From contig NC_049983.1 of the NCBI RefSeq assembly GCF_000003815.2, positions 26,471,003-26,503,051 of the forward strand: a DNA stretch of 32,049 nucleotides. Reading direction: 5' to 3'. A program made the position numbers and the translations under genes. Below the pieces are notes generated by a model. The model saw only the letters and a list, made by a program, of their open reading frames with translations. It did not search any database and had not been told where the DNA came from. Positions 29,701 to 32,049 of the stretch are shown piece after piece (the first letter of the stretch is position 1; every line of letters begins with the position of its first letter). The stretch comes from Branchiostoma floridae (Eukaryota > Chordata > Leptocardii > Amphioxiformes > Branchiostomatidae).

Positions 29701-32049
29701 AGAGCGACCCCTTCCCCCGTTCAGAGATTAAAAAAAAAGTCCAATCTGAAAGTGAATCATTAAGTGTCTAATTTTCACCTCAGCTCGCTGTTCTTCCTCC
29801 TCTTGTTTCGCCTTTTGAGCGCGCTCCTCTGGAGAGACATGATCGTCCTCTACTGCATGGGTTTGAAGATTCCCGTCATTCGCTTCTGCATCTTTCCCAG
29901 GTTCATAAAGAAGAGTAGCGACTGACTCTACCAGAGCTGCAAAAAACACCCCTTGAATAATTACATCGACATTATTACTTACTCACAACCACATATTTCT
30001 ACGCAACGACGATTAATTTTTGGGAATACGAAACCCAGAATACTGCTAGAGTATACTGCTAGAGTATAATACTGGCAGAATACCCAGAGTACATGACAGA
30101 AACACTGCAAAATGCCAGAAACATGGCAAGGCACCAATAGACTCCTCCAAAGCTACTAAATAAACCGGAAAGTCTTTTACACACACAAGTGAACATATTT
30201 TAGATATCTTGATACCGCAAACCGCTCAGCTTTCCTCTGCAGTAGGTTTAGCACACATAAATTTTCCATGTTTTCAGTTACGAGAGAATGCTGGTACAAC
30301 TTTATATTGGGAGCTATTCTCTATTTACAGCTGTGCAAGTTCACGACTTAAACATAGATATACATAGTATTATTGATTCTAGCGCAATGATGGGGAGTTC
30401 AATTCATTTTCTTTCCATACGTTCTACGGAAATCAGTCCAATGGCTTTATATGTAGACCTGCTGTATTTGGTACTTACGACCTCCCACAGCCTCCACAGT
30501 GGACGTGTCAGACATGTCCAGTTTGCCCAGTTTGCTGGTGATGGACTGCAGAACGTCTAGTGCTGTGCTCTGATTGAAATCAAAAAGATTTTACCATTTT
30601 CAGAAAAGTAGGCAAGTTTGTCATAAAGTTTCTTGCGTCAAAAATAAGAAAATTATCAAATACCAAATATGAGATGAACGAATTAGCTAAATTTGCATCG
30701 GAAGACTAAATAAAACCATTCAACTTTGTAGAAATCACGTCAATTATTTTTACCTTGAAGGCGTTTTCCTGTGGAATGTCGGGGCATGACGTAATCACAA
30801 GCGATGATAACTCAGAGATCATTTCTACTCGTTGCGGCGTCTGCGCTCTACCGGTTTCAGATCTCAATCTTTCGATTGCCTTCCTGCACATCTGAAGCAA
30901 TAGATAGCAAGAACGTTAGTCATGCCTATGCCAACACTAAAACTTAACAGATCGTACCCAAGGTCTACAATAAAGGAGCTTTTACCTCTGACTTCTCTTC
31001 AGCCGCTGATTTTGGCTGCTCCAACCCAGCATCACCTTCATTGTCACCGGCAATGTCCTGATTTGTAGAAAAATATTCATTTTACTAACAACAAAATAAA
31101 ATATTCTCCACCAACAAGAAACGTGCTTATGGTAAATGCTGACACTCGAACAAGTTACCATAAAGAAAATATCATAATGTTTCACCACCGATAATTATCA
31201 AGAACGAATGGATATTGTAAATGTATAAATAGATTTTTTTTCTGAATGGGCACAAATTTAAGGTAAACCGCAAACAACGAATATTTAGATTCACTTAACC
31301 TTGAAACTAGAATGAGGGTCATCCTGAGTTGGTGAATTACACAAGGAGTCAAATAACATGTTCTGCAACACAAAACAATTTTTCTAAGCGGAATTTTACT
31401 TACCAGAGTTTTCGACCGAATCTCTCGCTTATATTTAGCGACACCCGAGTTCTGTAGACGCCTGATTTTTTTAAACCTTGAACGTAGACGTGTTGCACGA
31501 TTACAATGTCTATGACACCATTGTAAAATACACGTGATGTCAACAAGTCCAAGAAGTGACTAACCTGACTCAGCCTCTGGAGCACGTCCTGTGGATTCGG
31601 GGAGAAGGCGTCTGCGTAGATGCTGTCCAGACTATCTACTGGTGCCTAATCATCAGAACAGATAAAAAACTTACCGTTTGATGAACTTTTCTCATCATTC
31701 ACTATCAATGCACTAATATTCTACCTCAATTTATTACCACTTGGCAATAGCCTCAACTAAATACATGCATTTATCTTAAAACGATTGAACTATTTGACTA
31801 TGTGCAACATCTGTATTTATTTTACAAGCTTCTGTACACCATAGATGAGTTGTTCTTTAGCAATATATTTGTATTGACGTTAGCGGTATCTGCGTTTTTT
31901 TTTTTACAGTGGCCATATGATATTTGACGAGACGTCGGAAACCTTTTTAGTGCCAACCTGGTCTGCTAGCCTTGTTCCGCTGCCTCCAGGTGAGATTGTG
32001 CTGCTTTGCTTGATAGCGGCGAGAAAGTCGGTACAGAAAATTATACTAT
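17659..32049 (-). CDS. Gene 1: polycystin-1-like receptor-channel (PKD1L/PKDREJ type), 3' part, 22 exons
   Basis: Joining 22 exons keeps one frame from the right edge to the TGA at 17659-17661, about 1,570 residues. Order: REJ/GAIN-like region, GPS motif (C-x-F-W ... GC in one exon, CHCNHLTAFG in the next), TM1, PLAT domain, TM2-TM6, polycystin extracellular (TOP) loop with WIDKRTRAVIVEQF, TM7-TM11 and a coiled-coil tail. That is the canonical 11-TM polycystin-1 family layout. Members sit in cilia or plasma membrane, usually pair with a PKD2-type subunit, and sense ligand or flow. The His-Leu-Thr GPS cleavage tripeptide is intact, so self-cleavage is expected. Assignment to a specific vertebrate orthologue is not possible here. 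The 5' end is off the right edge. Confidence 0.92.
17905..18182 (-). CDS. Gene 1 exon 21: pore region and TM11
   Basis: Acceptor tttccAG, donor GTAATT. STLFQMSLGVFD is the pore-helix/selectivity region and PIFFVTFICFMFLVLMNIAM is the last membrane helix. It is followed by a charged cytoplasmic segment. Confidence 0.9.
18382..18634 (-). CDS. Gene 1 exon 20: TM9 and TM10
   Basis: Starts 2 nt before DPLQYLRSV. Contains LYGWFLSFLAFVNIMKLL and the basic KLLRLLRFNPLLSKL linker, then FSAFIFYFFLCFSGFGIIAY. The donor is ambiguous: CAG/GTTCAT (low end 18382) or AAC/GTACAG (18388). Both leave phase 2, as exon 21 needs. Open sequence beyond is intron read-through. Confidence 0.8.
18746..19423 (-). CDS. 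Gene 1 exon 19: polycystin extracellular loop, TM7 and TM8
   Basis: 678 nt, acceptor atcctAG, donor GTGGG. Has the family signatures LKANRWIDKRTRAVIVEQF, VYNGNLDMFTSV and FEF (polycystin/TOP domain), then IGYIYVLLEIIYVIFLLYSL and WNIFEIFNFILAFTVIAL as membrane helices. Confidence 0.93.
19443..19502. repeat. (TTATTG)n-type microsatellite
   Basis: About 60 bp of ttattg/ttatta units lying some 20 bp upstream of the exon 19 acceptor on the minus strand, close to its branch-point region. Confidence 0.95.
19684..19858 (-). CDS. Gene 1 exon 18: start of the polycystin extracellular loop
   Basis: Acceptor ttccAG, 58 codons + 1 nt, donor GTTGG. Contains LWPWLNETALESFYPE, RWWEKVF and PPILIQARVKS, the beginning of the large loop after TM6. 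Confidence 0.9.
20133..20374 (-). CDS. Gene 1 exon 17: cytoplasmic linker and TM6
   Basis: 2 nt + 80 codons, acceptor acaaAG, donor GTGAGT. A basic stretch (FRVKKKMERL, AQRKRNRDRR) precedes LLWDIILSCARLLLALTII and the NGHHNTNTAFHQTQ loop. Confidence 0.9.
20532..20664 (-). CDS. Gene 1 exon 16: end of TM5 and cytoplasmic segment
   Basis: 44 codons + 1 nt, acceptor gttacAG, donor GTGAGT. VLVLAIVFSSVF finishes the TM5 helix begun in exon 15; an acidic stretch follows. Confidence 0.85.
20972..21462 (-). CDS. Gene 1 exon 15: TM2 to TM5
   Basis: 491 nt, acceptor cttacAG, donor GTTTGT. Contains four hydrophobic segments (CCLSFLTLSMVASAMW; VYTGIMASITCLPAVMAIVV; YVAWVLVVLSAVGSSVF; FFTTFLADIFLLQPVK) and a charged cytoplasmic loop rich in Pro, Glu and Gln. 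LPHWCKYVAW and FLLQPVK are family-typical. Confidence 0.92.
21875..22053 (-). CDS. Gene 1 exon 14: end of PLAT domain and pre-TM2 segment
   Basis: 1 nt + 59 codons + 1 nt, acceptor acaacAG, donor GTAAG. FYFFCDEWLAADRGDGQ closes the PLAT sandwich (the usual TGKLFYFxCxxWL motif spans the exon join). The remainder leads to the FFSVAIMPI segment. Confidence 0.88.
22436..22596 (-). CDS. Gene 1 exon 13: PLAT domain, middle
   Basis: 53 codons + 2 nt, acceptor tttAG, donor GTGAGG. Contains VFTQGGQVTLNFSTAEQLG and SWNVDRAALQDLTTGK, PLAT strands typical of polycystins and lipoxygenases. Confidence 0.88.
22683..22885 (-). CDS. Gene 1 exon 12: PLAT domain, start
   Basis: 2 nt + 67 codons, acceptor tttacAG, donor GTCAGG. 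RYRLHIWTGTAKHAGTES and SFNLCGDEATSG are the diagnostic YxVxVxTG...GAGT...LxG PLAT motifs. This cytosolic domain binds lipids and partner proteins in the family. Confidence 0.9.
22948..23176 (-). CDS. Gene 1 exon 11: second half of GPS motif and TM1
   Basis: Acceptor ctttAG, then IICHCNHLTAFGSDF, the C-terminal half of the GPS with the HL/T cleavage site, and LTTIFVVDCLFLLTLVIM as TM1. Phase bookkeeping favours the GTAGAG donor (low end 22948) over GTACGT (22952), since exon 12 must receive one base. Confidence 0.9.
23418..23431. promoter_or_regulatory. Perfect palindromic X-box (RFX site) in left arm
   Basis: gttgccatggcaac is a perfect match to the symmetrical RFX-binding X-box. It sits in the unique outer part of the foldback arm. 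Confidence 0.5.
24056..24690. repeat. Internal tandem units of the left arm
   Basis: The ccctgg(t) unit start recurs at about 24057, 24219, 24362, 24530 and 24684, each followed by a variant of aaatttggtataggaatgccctgg and a cattttgt/tgtactgtatgc segment. The same array appears inverted in the right arm (25659-26280). Confidence 0.8.
25006..25545 (+). mobile_element. tRNA-derived SINE nested in the foldback spacer
   Basis: The head resembles the 3' half of a tRNA: an anticodon arm ttcgg-ctcgaaa-ccgag (loop would give CGA, Ser-like) and a B box ggttcgaatcc at 25035-25045. It is followed by cccttgggaaaggcacttta and ctttcctcactt, conserved in the 9.2-9.5 kb SINE. The tail continues to about 25545, where foldback repeat sequence resumes. 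Exact ends are estimates. Confidence 0.7.
26906..26919. promoter_or_regulatory. Perfect palindromic X-box (RFX site) in right arm
   Basis: Mirror copy of the site at 23418-23431 (gttgccatggcaac). Confidence 0.5.
27295..27443 (-). CDS. Gene 1 exon 10: first half of GPS motif
   Basis: 2 nt + 49 codons, acceptor tttttAG, donor GTGGG. Ends with RLSCVFWSETEDAW and EGCT, the N-terminal half of the GPS (C-x-F-W ... W ... GC). Phase 0 to exon 11. Confidence 0.9.
27687..28173 (-). CDS. Gene 1 exon 9: GAIN/REJ-type region before the GPS
   Basis: 162 codons + 1 nt, acceptor ctttcAG, donor GTGAGA. Segments TITYPLPGNRSSAYH, FLVTITPLNTSVVYGVWGRYG and FIKGVKDPVDYYVKVQ fit the beta-rich region that precedes the GPS in PKD1-like and PKDREJ proteins. 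Confidence 0.85.
28498..28740 (-). CDS. Gene 1 exon 8: REJ/GAIN region
   Basis: 81 codons, phase 0 to 0, acceptor tattAG, donor GTAACA. Contains a helical SHQVLDNLLNAVTDPM segment and the MFGGHVVQTEDGGFQFP strands, as in GAIN subdomain A to B transitions. Confidence 0.85.
29779..29936 (-). CDS. Gene 1 exon 7: helical, acidic segment
   Basis: 2 nt + 52 codons, acceptor ttttgcAG, donor GTGAAA. LVESVATLLYEPGK followed by an acidic and Lys/Glu/Gln-rich tail (KAKQEEEEQRAE). Confidence 0.8.
30479..30569 (-). CDS. Gene 1 exon 6
   Basis: 30 codons + 1 nt, acceptor aatcAG, donor GTAAGT. STALDVLQSITSKLGKLDMS is a helical segment typical of the region upstream of the GPS in PKD1-like proteins. Confidence 0.8.
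30754..30891 (-). CDS. Gene 1 exon 5
   Basis: 46 codons, phase 0 to 0, acceptor cttcAG, donor GTAAAA. Amphipathic helices (RKAIERLRSE; RVEMISELSSLVITS) and CPDIPQENAFK. Confidence 0.8.
30986..31057 (-). CDS. Gene 1 exon 4
   Basis: 24 codons, phase 0 to 0, acceptor aaatcAG, donor GTAAAA. Acidic, no cysteine (DIAGDNEGDAGLEQ). Confidence 0.7.
31300..31362 (-). CDS. Gene 1 exon 3
   Basis: 21 codons, phase 0 to 0, acceptor gttgcAG, donor GTTAAG. Reads NMLFDSLCNSPTQDDPHSS. Confidence 0.7.
31565..31645 (-). CDS. Gene 1 exon 2
   Basis: 27 codons, phase 0 to 0, acceptor gattAG, donor GTTAGT. Starts APVDSLDSIYADAF. A paralogous exon is predicted a few dozen bases left of window position 1. Confidence 0.75.
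31671..32014. repeat. Right copy of the window-edge direct repeat
   Basis: Matches 1-453 from its first base. It lacks the 109-bp internal duplication of the left copy and stops matching at about 32014, inside gene 1's exon. Confidence 0.85.
31958..32049 (-). CDS. Gene 1 exon 1 as seen (partial, runs off the right edge)
   Basis: Same weak CAG/GTTGGC donor and same 19 codons as gene 2's 59-nt exon, but here the frame continues upstream (CTDFLAAIKQSS) to the window edge. An acceptor-like AG lies at 32046-32047, so the true start may be close. Confidence 0.65.

Noticed and set aside
1-32049. CRISPR arrays, operons, ribosome binding sites or bacterial terminators
   Set aside because: The window is eukaryotic: spliced genes, SINEs and non-LTR elements; the direct repeats lack the spacer pattern of CRISPR.

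Overview
The window looks like nuclear DNA from an invertebrate chordate, most likely an amphioxus (Branchiostoma). This is inferred from small exons with GT/AG borders, phase-1 shuffled EGF and fibronectin III (FN3) exons joined to polycystin domains, tRNA-derived SINEs, non-LTR retrotransposon debris, and one assembly gap (Ns at 6404-6521). No sequence search was possible. Exon borders come from splice motifs plus reading-phase bookkeeping.

All recognisable genes lie on the minus strand, so they read right to left. Gene 1 (32049 to 17659) is the C-terminal ~1,570 residues of a polycystin-1-like / PKD1L-PKDREJ-like receptor-channel in 22 exons. In order it has a REJ/GAIN-type region, a GPS cleavage motif split between two exons, TM1, a PLAT domain, TM2-TM6, the large polycystin extracellular loop, TM7-TM11 with the pore, and a short coiled-coil tail. 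Its 5' end lies beyond the right edge.

Just downstream (17349 to 16393) is a Ulp1/SENP-like cysteine protease fused to a C-terminal PHD finger.

Gene 2 (about 12866 to 395, continuing past the left edge) is a chain of phase-1 exons: a possible signal-peptide exon, a 24-nt microexon, two copies of an unrecognised two-exon cysteine-rich module (A+B), two copies of an EGF / short Cys-rich EGF / FN3 / FN3 quartet, a Ser/Thr-rich linker, and a 59-nt exon nearly identical to gene 1's exon at 31958-32049. The exon plus its downstream intron recur at the two window edges about 31.67 kb apart. Gene 2 is therefore probably a second, tandemly duplicated polycystin gene whose REJ-GPS-PLAT-channel part lies just left of the window. 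The two copies stop matching abruptly at the 5' side of that exon, which suggests a chimeric N-terminus.

Repeats fill much of the rest: a ~3.8 kb near-perfect inverted repeat (foldback-like, possible TTAA target) inside the intron that splits the GPS motif; a nested tRNA-derived SINE; a second SINE at 9.2-9.5 kb; an endonuclease fragment (9.5-10.2 kb) and a reverse-transcriptase C-terminal fragment (7.05-7.84 kb) of non-LTR elements, the latter inside a minisatellite; a ~330-bp foldback at 15.65-15.98 kb; and several local tandem duplications. No confident gene was seen in 10.4-12.7 kb (probably gene 2 intron 1) or 13.5-16.3 kb (intergenic).
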